Shown: piece by piece, positions 40,550 through 49,255 of the stretch
Layout: each line of letters starts with the position of its first letter
Numbering within the stretch: the stretch's first letter is position 1
NCBI RefSeq assembly: GCF_044759095.2
Contig: NZ_JBIYSM020000012.1
Span: forward strand, 1 to 64,000
From: JBIYSM02 sp044759095
Lineage (GTDB): Bacteria; Bacillota; Bacilli; Brevibacillales; Brevibacillaceae
DNA: 64,000 nt
Direction: 5' to 3'
The notes under the pieces: model-generated
Database searches by the model: none
What the model saw: the letters and a program-made list of their open reading frames with translations, nothing else
Told to the model about the DNA's origin: nothing
Translations under genes and position numbers: made by a program

Positions 40550-41560
40550 TTACCTCACCTTTATTTCGCTCATTTTTAGAAAGCGAAGCGCATTTTCACC
40601 CAACATCGCCCGCTTTTGCTCTTCTGTCACCGTCAACGTTTTGTCAATGACCTCTCCGGGAGGAATTTCCCGCAGCAGGAAGGGATAGTCCGATCCCATC
40701 AGGATACGGTCATGGCCAAAGCGGTCAACCATGTATTGGATATTCGTCGGGTCATAGACGAGCGAATCAAAATAAAAATTCTTCGCGTAATAACTCGGCG
40801 GCTGTTCAAGCAGCCTCAGATGGGGCCATACCTTCCAGCCCTGGTCCAGACGAGGAAGAATGTAGGGGAATGCGCCCCCTCCGTGCGCAAAGCATATATT
40901 GAGCCGTGGGAATCTCTCCATCACGCCACCCAGAATCAGACTTGCCGCGGCCAGGGCCGTTTCGCTCGGCATTCCCACGGTATACATGAGATTGTGGCGC
41001 GGCATCCGCTCTCTGCCCAAGGTCTCCCACGGATGGACAAACAGCGGCACATCCCATTTCTCGCACATGGCAAAGAAATCGATCAACGAAGGATCATCCA
41101 GATTTCTGGCGTTAACATTGGTGCCAATTTCAATCCCTTTCAAGCCCAGTTCATGGATGCAGCGATCCATCTCACGGATCGCAATCTCCGTGTTCTGCAG
41201 GGGAACCGTTCCCAGTCCAATAAATCGGTTAGGGTGCTGTGCGACGGTTTCCGCTATGAAATCGTTTTGAATGCGAGCCATCACTTCCGCTTCTTCCGCC
41301 GGCGCCCAATAGGAAAACGTGACGGGGATCGGTGACAACACCTGGATGTCTACCTTTTCCCGATCCATGTCCTGAAGTCTCTTCTCCGGACTCCAGACCT
41401 GATCGGTCACCTCGCGAAACACTTTCCCCGCTACCATGATGTTGGCGCCGCAGGTGCACGTCCGGTGAAGGACAGGCCAACGATCGCCTTGAAATTTTTC
41501 AGCCAGATTGGGGAGGTCCTCCGGAATGATATGCGTATGAAAATCTACTCGCATTTCCAC
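40550..41560 (-). CDS. nbaD: 2-amino-3-carboxymuconate-6-semialdehyde decarboxylase (ACMSD)
   Basis: A 336-residue amidohydrolase-fold decarboxylase. DFHTHIIP with metal His8 and His10, FVHPWETLG with the third His, CFAHGGGAFP and the metal Asp in ILMGSDYPF are all present as in Pseudomonas ACMSD. It converts the ring-cleavage product ACMS to 2-aminomuconate semialdehyde, keeping carbon away from quinolinate. Overlaps the dioxygenase gene by 16 bases. Confidence 0.93.
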   Translation of the reverse strand: MEMRVDFHTHIIPEDLPNLAEKFQGDRWPVLHRTCTCGANIMVAGKVFREVTDQVWSPEKRLQDMDREKVDIQVLSPIPVTFSYWAPAEEAEVMARIQNDFIAETVAQHPNRFIGLGTVPLQNTEIAIREMDRCIHELGLKGIEIGTNVNARNLDDPSLIDFFAMCEKWDVPLFVHPWETLGRERMPRHNLMYTVGMPSETALAAASLILGGVMERFPRLNICFAHGGGAFPYILPRLDQGWKVWPHLRLLEQPPSYYAKNFYFDSLVYDPTNIQYMVDRFGHDRILMGSDYPFLLREIPPGEVIDKTLTVTEEQKRAMLGENALRFLKMSEIKVR

Positions 41561-42090
41561 TCACTCGCTTCCGGAGGCATGACATACCCGCAATGCTTGC
41601 ACGTGCGCAGCTCCAGACTGCTGTTAAACCCCTGGATCGCTTCTTTTACCTGAACTTCGATATTCGTCAATTGAACGGTGGCACGATGCATCTCATGGTC
41701 GCATTGGTCGCAGAACCAGACAAAATCCTCCAGCTCGCCTTGAGCGCGGTTGCGTTCAATCACAATGCCGATGGTATCTGCGACCCTGTGCGGCGAGTGC
41801 GGCACGTTGGGCGGAAGCAGGAACATTTCCCCCTCCTTGACCGTGATCACTTCTCGTTTGCCTTCCTGATTCATGATTTCGACGTAACAATCCCCCTTCA
41901 GTTGATAGAAAATCTCTTCCGAGGGGTCGACGTGAAAGTCACGCCGTTTGTTTGGTCCGCCAAGCAGCATTACCATCAATTCCGCATCTTTCCAAATCAA
42001 TTTGTTGTTGACCGGAGGTTTGAGCTGATCCTTGTGTTCTTCGATAAATTTCCACAGATTGATCGGTTTCAACGTACTCGTTGTACTCAT
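41545..42090 (-). CDS. nbaC: 3-hydroxyanthranilate 3,4-dioxygenase
   Basis: A 181-residue cupin dioxygenase opening the ring of 3-hydroxyanthranilate to ACMS. The ferrous site ligands are H53 and E59 (FHVDPSEEIFYQL) and H98 (PPNVPHSP). Two CxxC pairs (CDQC near 123, CKHC near 166) form the rubredoxin-like iron site found in bacterial but not animal enzymes. It starts 14 bases after the tautomerase gene. Confidence 0.94.
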   Translation of the reverse strand: MSTTSTLKPINLWKFIEEHKDQLKPPVNNKLIWKDAELMVMLLGGPNKRRDFHVDPSEEIFYQLKGDCYVEIMNQEGKREVITVKEGEMFLLPPNVPHSPHRVADTIGIVIERNRAQGELEDFVWFCDQCDHEMHRATVQLTNIEVQVKEAIQGFNSSLELRTCKHCGYVMPPEASEWKCE

Positions 42091-42104
42091 GTCCCCATCG
42101 CTCC

Positions 42105-42296
42105 CTACTTTTTCAAATGATCGACCGTCTTGCCGCCAATGGCCCAGTTGGTCAAAGGAATTTCATAAAGCAAAACCCTGACTCTCTCCGGTGAGACATC
42201 CAATGTTTCGGATACCGTTTGCGTGACCTTTTCAATCAACCGGTCCTTCACTTCCTGATCTCTTCCCGCCAGAATTTTCAGTTCAACGATAGGCAT
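42105..42296 (-). CDS. 4-oxalocrotonate tautomerase
   Basis: A 63-residue tautomerase with Pro directly after Met, the catalytic base after Met removal, and an Arg at position 12 (GRDQEVKDRL) in the usual place. It interconverts 2-hydroxymuconate and 2-oxo-3-hexenedioate, feeding the decarboxylase. Start overlaps the end of the flavin reductase gene by 14 bases. Confidence 0.88.
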   Translation of the reverse strand: MPIVELKILAGRDQEVKDRLIEKVTQTVSETLDVSPERVRVLLYEIPLTNWAIGGKTVDHLKK

Positions 42297-42843
42297 TGGA
42301 AAGATCCCCGGTTTTTAATGCTTTTTGCATATGGACCACTTCTTTGGCCAGATTCGCAACTCGGTCCAACACTTCCGCGTCCGTCAACTCGTTCTGTTTG
42401 TTGAAATGATCCTGATGCGCGTACACAAATCCGGGTGCCACATACGCCCGGAAATACCCGGCGATCGGCTTTAACTGATTTTCGATCACCAGGTAATGCT
42501 GGTACGTTCCTCCGTTTGCCACAAATCCCATCACCTTGTTGCGAAGAGCCTCTGGGCGAATGTGGTCAAACAAATTTTTTAGCGCTCCGGTGATCGAGCC
42601 TTGGAAGATCGGCGTTCCGATGATATAGAAATCAGCTGAAGAAACGATGTCGATGACTTTTTTCGTATCATCCGGATACGTGGACGGATCGCGCCCGTCA
42701 CAGAGAGAGACCTTGTACTCTCGTAAATCCAGCAGCTCCACTTCGATGTCGGGAGCGATTTTTTTCACTTCATCCAGTACGTTTTGCACGAGAATGCTTG
42801 TTTTGGCTCCGATCATCGTTCCGGAAATGCCCAGTAATTTCAT
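42283..42843 (-). CDS. NAD(P)H-dependent flavin reductase, partner of the monooxygenase
   Basis: A 186-residue flavodoxin-like FMN reductase: LLGISGTMIGAKTSILVQNV at the start, the flavin loop GTPIFQGSITGALKNLFDHI and VANGGTYQHYLV. Met at 42843 follows GGGAGGGAAC. It should supply reduced flavin to the two-component monooxygenase encoded 17 bases upstream, as the flavin reductase does beside anthranilate hydroxylase in Geobacillus thermodenitrificans. Confidence 0.85.
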   Translation of the reverse strand: MKLLGISGTMIGAKTSILVQNVLDEVKKIAPDIEVELLDLREYKVSLCDGRDPSTYPDDTKKVIDIVSSADFYIIGTPIFQGSITGALKNLFDHIRPEALRNKVMGFVANGGTYQHYLVIENQLKPIAGYFRAYVAPGFVYAHQDHFNKQNELTDAEVLDRVANLAKEVVHMQKALKTGDLSNAYR

Positions 42844-42860
42844 GTTCGTTCCCTCCCTGA

Positions 42861-44348
42861 TCAAGCATTGGCAACCGGCTCATTGGTATCACGCTCAGCA
42901 GGTATTTGGAGCGCGTCATCGACCAGCGCAAATTGGTGTGCGCGTTTGTAATTGTTGTAAAAGATGGCCCGCTTTCGAATCGGGTCGCCGGTATAATACC
43001 GTTCGTACTGGAGCAGGCGTTGTCCGAATGCCTCGCCGCACAGATCCCACGCCAGCTTGAACAGACGGACGCGCTCTGTACCGGACACACCGGCCCTTCC
43101 CGCGTAGTACTTCTCCATGTCCTTTGCCAATTCAGGATGGACCATATCGGCATCCGTCGGAGACATGAGCAGGCCTCCCGCTCCAATGATTTGCATCACT
43201 TCGATTGCCCGCGGATACATTCTCGGCAGCAATCCGCGAATCGTTTCCAGCGGCACGTACGCCGGCATCACTTCACCGGACGGCAGCACTTCATACTCCT
43301 GCTCCGCAATCAACAGCAGTGCCCGGATGGATTCCACTGCTTGTATCAGCTCACCCAGGTCATTCTGGACATTCAGATAGACATCCACCCCGATGGAATC
43401 AGCCAATCGGACCGCTACTTCCGTGGCAAATTGAAGCTTGATCAGCCCCCTTACGCCGGTTTGGTGAGCCGGCTGCTGCCCGATTCCCGTTTTTGGATAC
43501 AGCAGGTTTGCCGCTTCCACGTTGTTGTACAGGAAGACCCGTTCCCACGGTACCAACACATCGTGAAAGACGAGAACCGCATCCATTTCCTCAAATCTTG
43601 AAGCCAGCGGGTGGTCATGAATCGGACGGGTTCCATCCTGCATCGGCTCACGGCAAATGATCCGAAGTCCCGGAGTGTCAATCGGAAGGGCAAAGGCAAG
43701 AGCGTAACGCTCATCACCCGGCTTAAAGCCCGGGAACGAGTAGATGATCACTTCATCCGTGATCGGCGCCAGGGTGGCCAGCATTTTGGCTCCTCTGACA
43801 ATCAACCCTTCCGGTGTCTCTTTGACCGCGCCCAGATGTGTAAACATATCTGCTTGTTCATGAGACGACTTGCTGCGGTCGTTTTGCGGATTGATAATGG
43901 CGTGTGTTAAAAACAGGTCGTTATCTCGAATAAACTTGTAATAATTCTTTACATTTTCGGCCCATTGAGGATTGTATTTTTCCAGGAAAGACGCATTGCT
44001 GTACAACGAGGCAAGTACAACATTGAGAAAATCGGGTGTTCTTCCCATCAGTCCGAATGTCGCTTTGGCATACTCTTCGAACAACGCTCTCCGCGCCTTC
44101 AGATCGTCCAGGTTCTTCGGGACCAGAAAGGCATTGTTCACGCGTTCCCCTGTTTCTTCACAGATGTGTGTGATCTTGTCCTGAAGCTTTGGGTCATGCT
44201 GCATGTCATACAGCTTGGCTATCTCACGTATAGGCTGCTGAAACACAGCCTCTTCGAGCACATTTTTCACTAGTCGTCCCGCCAGCCAAATTTCCGGCTG
44301 CCGTGATCTCAATCCGTTGATATACTGAGCACCTGTACGGATTCCCAT
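42861..44348 (-). CDS. HpaB-family flavin monooxygenase, probable anthranilate 3-monooxygenase
   Basis: A 495-residue 4-hydroxyphenylacetate 3-hydroxylase-type enzyme (MGIRTGAQYINGLRSRQPEI, the HAIINPQNDRSK segment and DVLVPWERVFLYNN are typical). It hydroxylates phenolic or amino-aromatic rings with reduced FAD and oxygen. The operon downstream starts from 3-hydroxyanthranilate, so anthranilate is the likely substrate, as described for the HpaB-like anthranilate hydroxylase of Geobacillus thermodenitrificans. AGGGAGGAATCAC precedes the ATG, and a TATAAT box lies 37 bases upstream. First gene of the operon. Confidence 0.85.
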   Translation of the reverse strand: MGIRTGAQYINGLRSRQPEIWLAGRLVKNVLEEAVFQQPIREIAKLYDMQHDPKLQDKITHICEETGERVNNAFLVPKNLDDLKARRALFEEYAKATFGLMGRTPDFLNVVLASLYSNASFLEKYNPQWAENVKNYYKFIRDNDLFLTHAIINPQNDRSKSSHEQADMFTHLGAVKETPEGLIVRGAKMLATLAPITDEVIIYSFPGFKPGDERYALAFALPIDTPGLRIICREPMQDGTRPIHDHPLASRFEEMDAVLVFHDVLVPWERVFLYNNVEAANLLYPKTGIGQQPAHQTGVRGLIKLQFATEVAVRLADSIGVDVYLNVQNDLGELIQAVESIRALLLIAEQEYEVLPSGEVMPAYVPLETIRGLLPRMYPRAIEVMQIIGAGGLLMSPTDADMVHPELAKDMEKYYAGRAGVSGTERVRLFKLAWDLCGEAFGQRLLQYERYYTGDPIRKRAIFYNNYKRAHQFALVDDALQIPAERDTNEPVANA

Positions 44349-44632
44349 TGTGATTCCTCCCTGTAATTTCGGTCTTGTGATTGCATTATAATATTGAATA
44401 ATTTTGAAAATTGTAGCGTGCTTAACGTTTTCTTATCGATTTTTAGAGACCCAAATGTACCCCCGGTTCGTGTGTGTAAACTACTTAACATGTTTTTGGT
44501 TTTTTTCCTGGGAGAGATTCCTTTTACGTTGTACATATTCTTTGCTTCCCTTTATAATTGAATTGATTGATTTTTTGAAAGTTTCGATTTTTGCAGGCGT
44601 GCCAACTTCATTTTCAAGAGGAGTTTGAAGGA

Positions 44633-45463
44633 ATGAACCTGATCGAAGATGTTGTAAACGTGTCTTCTATCATGCATAAAATGGTTTTGTGCTTTGAAGA
44701 TGATTTTACGTTGGGGGTCACGGACAGAGAGAAATTTATCACCTATCTACCGGGAAAAAGCCTGCAATTTCACCTGTCACCCAATGATCCGATCAAAGAG
44801 GGCAGTCTTGCCAATCACGTACTCAAGCAAGGCAAACCGATCAGCAAAGTGATGGATTCATCTGTTTACGGGATCGCCTACGTAGCTGGCGGCCTTCCCA
44901 TTGTGGAAGACGGCATGGTTACAGGTGCCCTTGTCTTTGGAGTCAGTTTGGATCGCCAAAACAAGCTTTCTGAAATTGCCGAACATTTATCGGCAATCGT
45001 GGAAGAGGTATCGGCACAGTCAATGGAAATGCAGAGAGGTGCTGAAGCCCTTTCATCGCATAGTGAGAAACTTTATCAGGTAATGACCGGTATGTTGGAG
45101 CAATTGCAAACAACTTTTACCGTATTGAATTCGATCTCGCAAATCGCCAAGCAGTCGGAAATCCTTGGCTTAAATGCTTCCATAGAAGCCGCACGCGCAG
45201 GCGATCACGGCAGAGGGTTCACGATCGTGGCTGGAGAAATACGCCGATTGGCTGCGATGTCAGCGGATTTGGCGAAAGAAATTTCCAAGAATCTTTCGTC
45301 GCTGCAAAATGAGATGTCCTCTCTATCGGGAATGGTCATCGATTCCAGGCATCTTTCAAAGGCTCAGACAGAAGGGATTTTGGAATTAGCCGCCGCCATT
45401 CAAGAAGTTACGGAGGAAGCAATATTGCTCCAACAAATGTCACAAATTCAATTGAATACCTAG
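44633..45463 (+). CDS. Soluble chemoreceptor-like (MCP signalling domain) protein
   Basis: A 276-residue protein without membrane segments. The N-terminal 120 residues form a sensing domain with SIMHKMVLCFEDDFTLGVTD and VAGGLPIVEDGMVTGALVFG; the C-terminal half has the tip of the MCP signalling domain, SEILGLNASIEAARAGDHGR and FTIVAGEIRRLAAMSADLAK. This is the design of Bacillus YfmS-type soluble receptors. It diverges from the anthranilate operon across a 284-base gap. The frame opens at 44591; Met at 44633 with GAGGAG upstream is preferred. Confidence 0.8.
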   Translation: MNLIEDVVNVSSIMHKMVLCFEDDFTLGVTDREKFITYLPGKSLQFHLSPNDPIKEGSLANHVLKQGKPISKVMDSSVYGIAYVAGGLPIVEDGMVTGALVFGVSLDRQNKLSEIAEHLSAIVEEVSAQSMEMQRGAEALSSHSEKLYQVMTGMLEQLQTTFTVLNSISQIAKQSEILGLNASIEAARAGDHGRGFTIVAGEIRRLAAMSADLAKEISKNLSSLQNEMSSLSGMVIDSRHLSKAQTEGILELAAAIQEVTEEAILLQQMSQIQLNT

Positions 45464-45506
45464 TTTTTTTCGAACATCTACAACCCGATTGTAAGGAGTG
45501 TTCGAT

Positions 45507-46139
45507 ATGGTATCTCTGTTTGAAACCGACGTGAAATGGGAAACGTTTTTAAAATACGGAACCAGGCAATTCTGTAAAGGAAAAACCGTCATATACAATC
45601 AGGGAGATATGGGAGAAGGATTCTATTACCTTCATAAGGGCTTGGTAAAAATCGTCACCTCAACGGTAAAAGGAAAAGAGCGTTTGCTAAACATCGTGGT
45701 TCCCGGTCAAATACTGGGCGTCCAAGCAATGGATCGGCAGACGCACTTTACAACTGCCCTAGCAGTAAAAGACTCTGTGCTCTACCATTTCTCCTGCGAA
45801 CAGTTTAAGGAACTGATGAATGTGCAGCCGGATTTGCTTCCCCTTTTTGTACAAACGGTTAATCAAAAAATGCGCATCCTGCTTTATGCCATTAATTTGA
45901 AAGCGCTTACGGCTGAGGGGCAAATCTCCTCACTGCTTCTCAACATTTGCGAGGAAAATAAAAATTATGAAGTGCCTTTGACTCAGCAAGACCTCGCAAA
46001 TTGTACCGGATTGACGCGGATCACCGTCTACAAAGTACTGAAACAATGGAAAGAAGACGGATTAATCGATATCGAAAACCGTAAATTTATCATAAACAGA
46101 CCGGATTTATTGCGAACACAGGCTGGGCGAGTGGTTTAG
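45507..46139 (+). CDS. Crp/Fnr family regulator (first copy)
   Basis: A 210-residue regulator: cyclic-nucleotide-binding-type beta-barrel at residues 20-120 (NQGDMGEGFYYLHKGLVKIV) and a C-terminal helix-turn-helix (VPLTQQDLANCTGLTRITVY then KVLKQWKEDGLI). It lacks the N-terminal Cys cluster of Fnr. Met at 45507 follows GTAAGGAGTG. Stands in a row of regulators beside the aromatic operon; an aromatic effector, as in CprK-type members, is a reasonable guess only. Confidence 0.85.
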   Translation: MVSLFETDVKWETFLKYGTRQFCKGKTVIYNQGDMGEGFYYLHKGLVKIVTSTVKGKERLLNIVVPGQILGVQAMDRQTHFTTALAVKDSVLYHFSCEQFKELMNVQPDLLPLFVQTVNQKMRILLYAINLKALTAEGQISSLLLNICEENKNYEVPLTQQDLANCTGLTRITVYKVLKQWKEDGLIDIENRKFIINRPDLLRTQAGRVV

Positions 46140-46196
46140 AAGAGAGTCATTGCAGAGGGAACTTACGATTCTGATTCGGTAAGGAAAGGTGATCGA

Positions 46197-46835
46197 ATGT
46201 TATCCCTTCGCTACAAGTGGACCCCATTTTTGAACTATGGGAAAAAACTTGAGATGAAAAAAAACACGGTTGTTTACCGTCAAGGCGAAAATGGAAAAGG
46301 CTTTTATTATTTGGATCAGGGAGGCGTCAAAATTCTCCTCTTGTCCGATCACGGCCACGAGCGCATTGTTGACTATGTTCCAACAGGAACACTTTTAGGC
46401 GAACACGGAGCGCATAGGGGGTCCTATTTGACTTCCGCTATCACCACATCCCCTTCCATCTTGTATTACTTCTCCGATGAAGCATTATCAGCAGTCTGCA
46501 GGGATCATCCCGATGCCGCTGTTCTTTTTACCAATTCCCATATTTATAAAATGCGATTGCTGGCCGAAATCATCTGGCTTCTCGACAGTCCGGTTGAACA
46601 GCAAATGGCACACTATCTGCTCAAGCTCATTCACATCCACCAAAGTGAGAACGTACCCATCGATCAAACCTCGTTCGCTCAGTACATCGGCACATCCCGC
46701 ATTACCGTAAATAAAATCATCCAAAAATGGAAGCAGCAAGGATGGATTCAATGCTCCAATGGCGTGATTCGTGTGATGGAGTTAGCGAAAATAAAGGAGA
46801 TCCTGAACGATTCGGAAGAATTTCAAATGCAGTAG
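46197..46835 (+). CDS. Crp/Fnr family regulator (second copy)
   Basis: A 212-residue paralogue of the preceding gene with the same layout: effector barrel (YRQGENGKGFYYLDQGGVKI) and helix-turn-helix (VPIDQTSFAQYIGTSRITVN then KIIQKWKQQGWI). The two proteins align along their whole length but differ a lot, so the duplication is old. GGAAAGGTGATCG precedes the ATG. Followed by a terminator; the receptor-like gene and both regulators form a three-gene plus-strand group. Confidence 0.85.
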   Translation: MLSLRYKWTPFLNYGKKLEMKKNTVVYRQGENGKGFYYLDQGGVKILLLSDHGHERIVDYVPTGTLLGEHGAHRGSYLTSAITTSPSILYYFSDEALSAVCRDHPDAAVLFTNSHIYKMRLLAEIIWLLDSPVEQQMAHYLLKLIHIHQSENVPIDQTSFAQYIGTSRITVNKIIQKWKQQGWIQCSNGVIRVMELAKIKEILNDSEEFQMQ

Positions 46836-46839
46836 AGGG

Positions 46840-46867
46840 ACCCCTCCTTGTAGCAGGAGGGGTTTAT
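46840..46867 (+). terminator. Terminator after the second Crp/Fnr gene
   Basis: ACCCCTCCT and AGGAGGGGT flank TGTAGC and are followed by TT and an AT-rich tail. Confidence 0.85.
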
Positions 46868-46958
46868 ATCGTTTGAATTTTTGGCAGACACAACTCCCCT
46901 ACCACATGAGAAAAAGTTTTAAAGTATAATAAAATGAAAATAAAGGGAGGTATGCGTA

Positions 46959-48233
46959 ATTCGAAAAGTAAGCCAAAACGATCCCTGTCCCTGTGGCAGC
47001 GGAATGAACTATACACGCTGTTGTTTGGAAAAAGATGAGGCGAATAACGTCACCCGAATCGTGCCTGATCACATCGAACACAACACGAACGCGGTGCAGA
47101 CACCATTGCAATTCAATAGCGAAACGGTCCAATCACTCGTTGAAGAAAAATTGATGTGGGACAATGAATTGTATCAATCAATTGGCCGCAATCTTGTGGC
47201 AAACATGAGCGGTCAATACGATTGGGAGCTCGTCGGGGAGGCCGTTTGTTTATGGAATTCCTATTCTAACGAAGTCAGACCCGTCATCAAAAAGGTAGAG
47301 GTGTTTCCTGCTGCCATAGAATACTTCATAGCCCAAGTGCATGGAAAGTATGACGTAACTCAATCGCTTCTGGCTCAAAAATACGGCGTTTCTGAAAGTA
47401 CCATATCTCAACGGGCTCAACAGTTGTTGTGGTTCGCAGCGGAATGGTCACCTGAACGGAACGTGAATGACGAACCCATTGACCACCCTCACGCCTCTCG
47501 CATCTCCAGAAAAGAAGAGGCACAGACCCTACTATTCCATGCATGGGACGAGCCCTCTGACCACAAGCGTGTCCAATTGGCCAGAAAAGCACTGGAATTA
47601 TATCCGGACAGCCCTGAAGCCTATACGATTCTCGCAGAAAGCGAAGCGGACACTCTCGAAGAAGCTGCTATGTATTACAAGCAGGGAATGCTTGCTGGAG
47701 AACGCGATTTGCGAGAAGCCTTTATGAGGGAGAATAAGGGTCATTTCTGGATGATCACCTCCACCCGCCCCTACATGCTCGCAAAATTGGGCTACGCCAC
47801 TTCGTGCTGGGAACTGGGCAAATTCCGGGAAGCTTTAAAACAGTACGAAGAACTGCTGGATTTAAACCCGAATGATAACCAGGGAGTACGTTATCTGTTA
47901 CTTGCTGCTTACATAGAAACCGGGCAATTCCCGAAGGCCGAGCAACTCGTTGAAAGATATCAAGACGATCAATCAGCGAACTTCCTCTACAACCGCGTCT
48001 TGATTGAATACGGACTGAACGGCAATACGGCACAACTTCATTCCTTGATGAAAAAGGCCAAAAAGCAAAACCGTTATGTGATCGACTATTTGTTGGGCAA
48101 ACAGCGAATTCCCGAAGAAATTCCAGAGTATATCGGTTTCGGCGACAGAAGCGAAGCGATCGATTACATTCAAAACCATATTCATTTATGGAATGAAAAA
48201 CCGGAACTGCTTCGTCTGTTGGCAAATCTATGA
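46959..48233 (+). CDS. SEC-C zinc-motif protein with TPR/ST7-like repeats and non-standard start
   Basis: A protein of about 424 residues. The first ATG in frame (47004) would remove most of an N-terminal SEC-C zinc motif that is clearly encoded: NDPCPCGSGMNYTRCC. The frame has no ATG, GTG or TTG before that motif, but an ATT at 46959 follows AAAGGGAGG by eight bases. Next come a helix-turn-helix-like segment (VTQSLLAQKYGVSESTISQR near 125-145) and TPR-type repeats with RPYMLAKLGYATSCWELGKF and NPNDNQGVRYLLLAAYIETG, similar to ST7-like bacterial proteins. A one-base indel near 46964 joined to the ATG at 46952 is the other explanation. Confidence 0.75.
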   Translation: MRKVSQNDPCPCGSGMNYTRCCLEKDEANNVTRIVPDHIEHNTNAVQTPLQFNSETVQSLVEEKLMWDNELYQSIGRNLVANMSGQYDWELVGEAVCLWNSYSNEVRPVIKKVEVFPAAIEYFIAQVHGKYDVTQSLLAQKYGVSESTISQRAQQLLWFAAEWSPERNVNDEPIDHPHASRISRKEEAQTLLFHAWDEPSDHKRVQLARKALELYPDSPEAYTILAESEADTLEEAAMYYKQGMLAGERDLREAFMRENKGHFWMITSTRPYMLAKLGYATSCWELGKFREALKQYEELLDLNPNDNQGVRYLLLAAYIETGQFPKAEQLVERYQDDQSANFLYNRVLIEYGLNGNTAQLHSLMKKAKKQNRYVIDYLLGKQRIPEEIPEYIGFGDRSEAIDYIQNHIHLWNEKPELLRLLANL

Positions 48234-48263
48234 TCAGGGTGACACCTAAAGGGATGAAAGCAC

Positions 48264-48296
48264 AAAAAGCCCCAGCGGATTTCTCCGCCAGAGGGC
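48264..48296 (-). terminator. Terminator of the SPFH gene
   Basis: On the minus strand CTGGCGGA pairs with TCCGCTGG around GAAA, extended by flanking GCCC/GGGC, followed by five T. Confidence 0.75.
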
Positions 48297-48333
48297 ATCG
48301 TTGTGGTTCCGTTTTGTCAATTCAGTCGGGACA

Positions 48334-49164
48334 TCACTTGTTCTCCACGTTAATAAACGGTGTAGCTCCACCGGTGACATTTGGCAATTTTCCATCCCAA
48401 CGGCGAATGGCTTCCAGTTGCGCTTCAATCTGTCTGAGTTGAATCAACTCTGGAGTTACCTCTTGTTTTTGTAATCGCAGGGCTTCTGCTTGGGCTTGCG
48501 CTCTCGTGATTTCCTGTTCTTTTTCAATCTTGATCCGTTCCAGATCAAGTTTGGACTTAAGCGCTTGTTGCTCCGCAACCTGCTTCGCCTCAATGGCACG
48601 GTCAAACTCTTCGCTGAACTTGAATTCTCGGATGTTTATCTCGTCCAGGACAATATGATAGACAGAAAGTTTTTGTTTCAGCACCTCTTTTACCTTGGTA
48701 CTCACTTCAGATCGTTTTGAGACTAATTCTTCCGCCGTATACTGGGCAGTCACTGCTTTCAAGGCTTCCGCTATGGCTGGATCAACGATTCGCGCTGCAT
48801 AGTCCATCCCGACTTGTTGATACAGTTTATTCACGTTTTGACCATCAAGGTGATGATTGACCGCGATCGTAGTGGCTACTGTCTGCAAATCCCGCGAGGC
48901 AGACGTTTGGCTCGTCTCTGATTTTTGGACACGCACTTCCATGGGAATGACGGATTGAATAAACGGCATCTTAAAATGAAGACCCTCATCAAAAACCTGC
49001 GGCTGAACTGCCCCCAGTTGAAGCACAACTCCTCGATGACCCGCCTGTATGATCGTAATGGATTGAAACAGGAAAAGCCCTATAAGCAAAGCCAGTAGGA
49101 TCGTGAATACCGTCTTGGGGCCGATGAGTCTCGTACTCATTTTTGTGACGTTGTTCTTTTCCAT
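48334..49164 (-). CDS. SPFH/Band 7 (prohibitin-like) membrane protein
   Basis: A 276-residue protein: one N-terminal membrane helix (TVFTILLALLIGLFLFQSI), then the Band 7 domain (AGHRGVVLQLGAVQPQVFDE, LHFKMPFIQSVIPMEVRVQK) and a long charged coiled coil with AIEAKQVAEQQALKSKLDLE, the prohibitin/HflK-HflC style. Such proteins form oligomers in membrane microdomains and often bind FtsH. Met at 49164 follows AAGGAGAC; the longer frame is less likely. Confidence 0.85.
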   Translation of the reverse strand: MEKNNVTKMSTRLIGPKTVFTILLALLIGLFLFQSITIIQAGHRGVVLQLGAVQPQVFDEGLHFKMPFIQSVIPMEVRVQKSETSQTSASRDLQTVATTIAVNHHLDGQNVNKLYQQVGMDYAARIVDPAIAEALKAVTAQYTAEELVSKRSEVSTKVKEVLKQKLSVYHIVLDEINIREFKFSEEFDRAIEAKQVAEQQALKSKLDLERIKIEKEQEITRAQAQAEALRLQKQEVTPELIQLRQIEAQLEAIRRWDGKLPNVTGGATPFINVENK

Positions 49165-49255
49165 TTCAGTCTCCTTCGTCATATTTTTCGAGACGCTTCT
49201 TTTCGTTTCAATCTATTCCGGAACCTGACGATCCATGCTGGAAAAAACTCTGAAC

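Noticed and set aside
44349..44632. A Crp/Fnr-type operator in the divergent region.
   Set aside because: Several AT-rich partial inverted repeats exist but none fits a TGTGA-N6-TCACA or TTGAT-N4-ATCAA pattern well enough to call.
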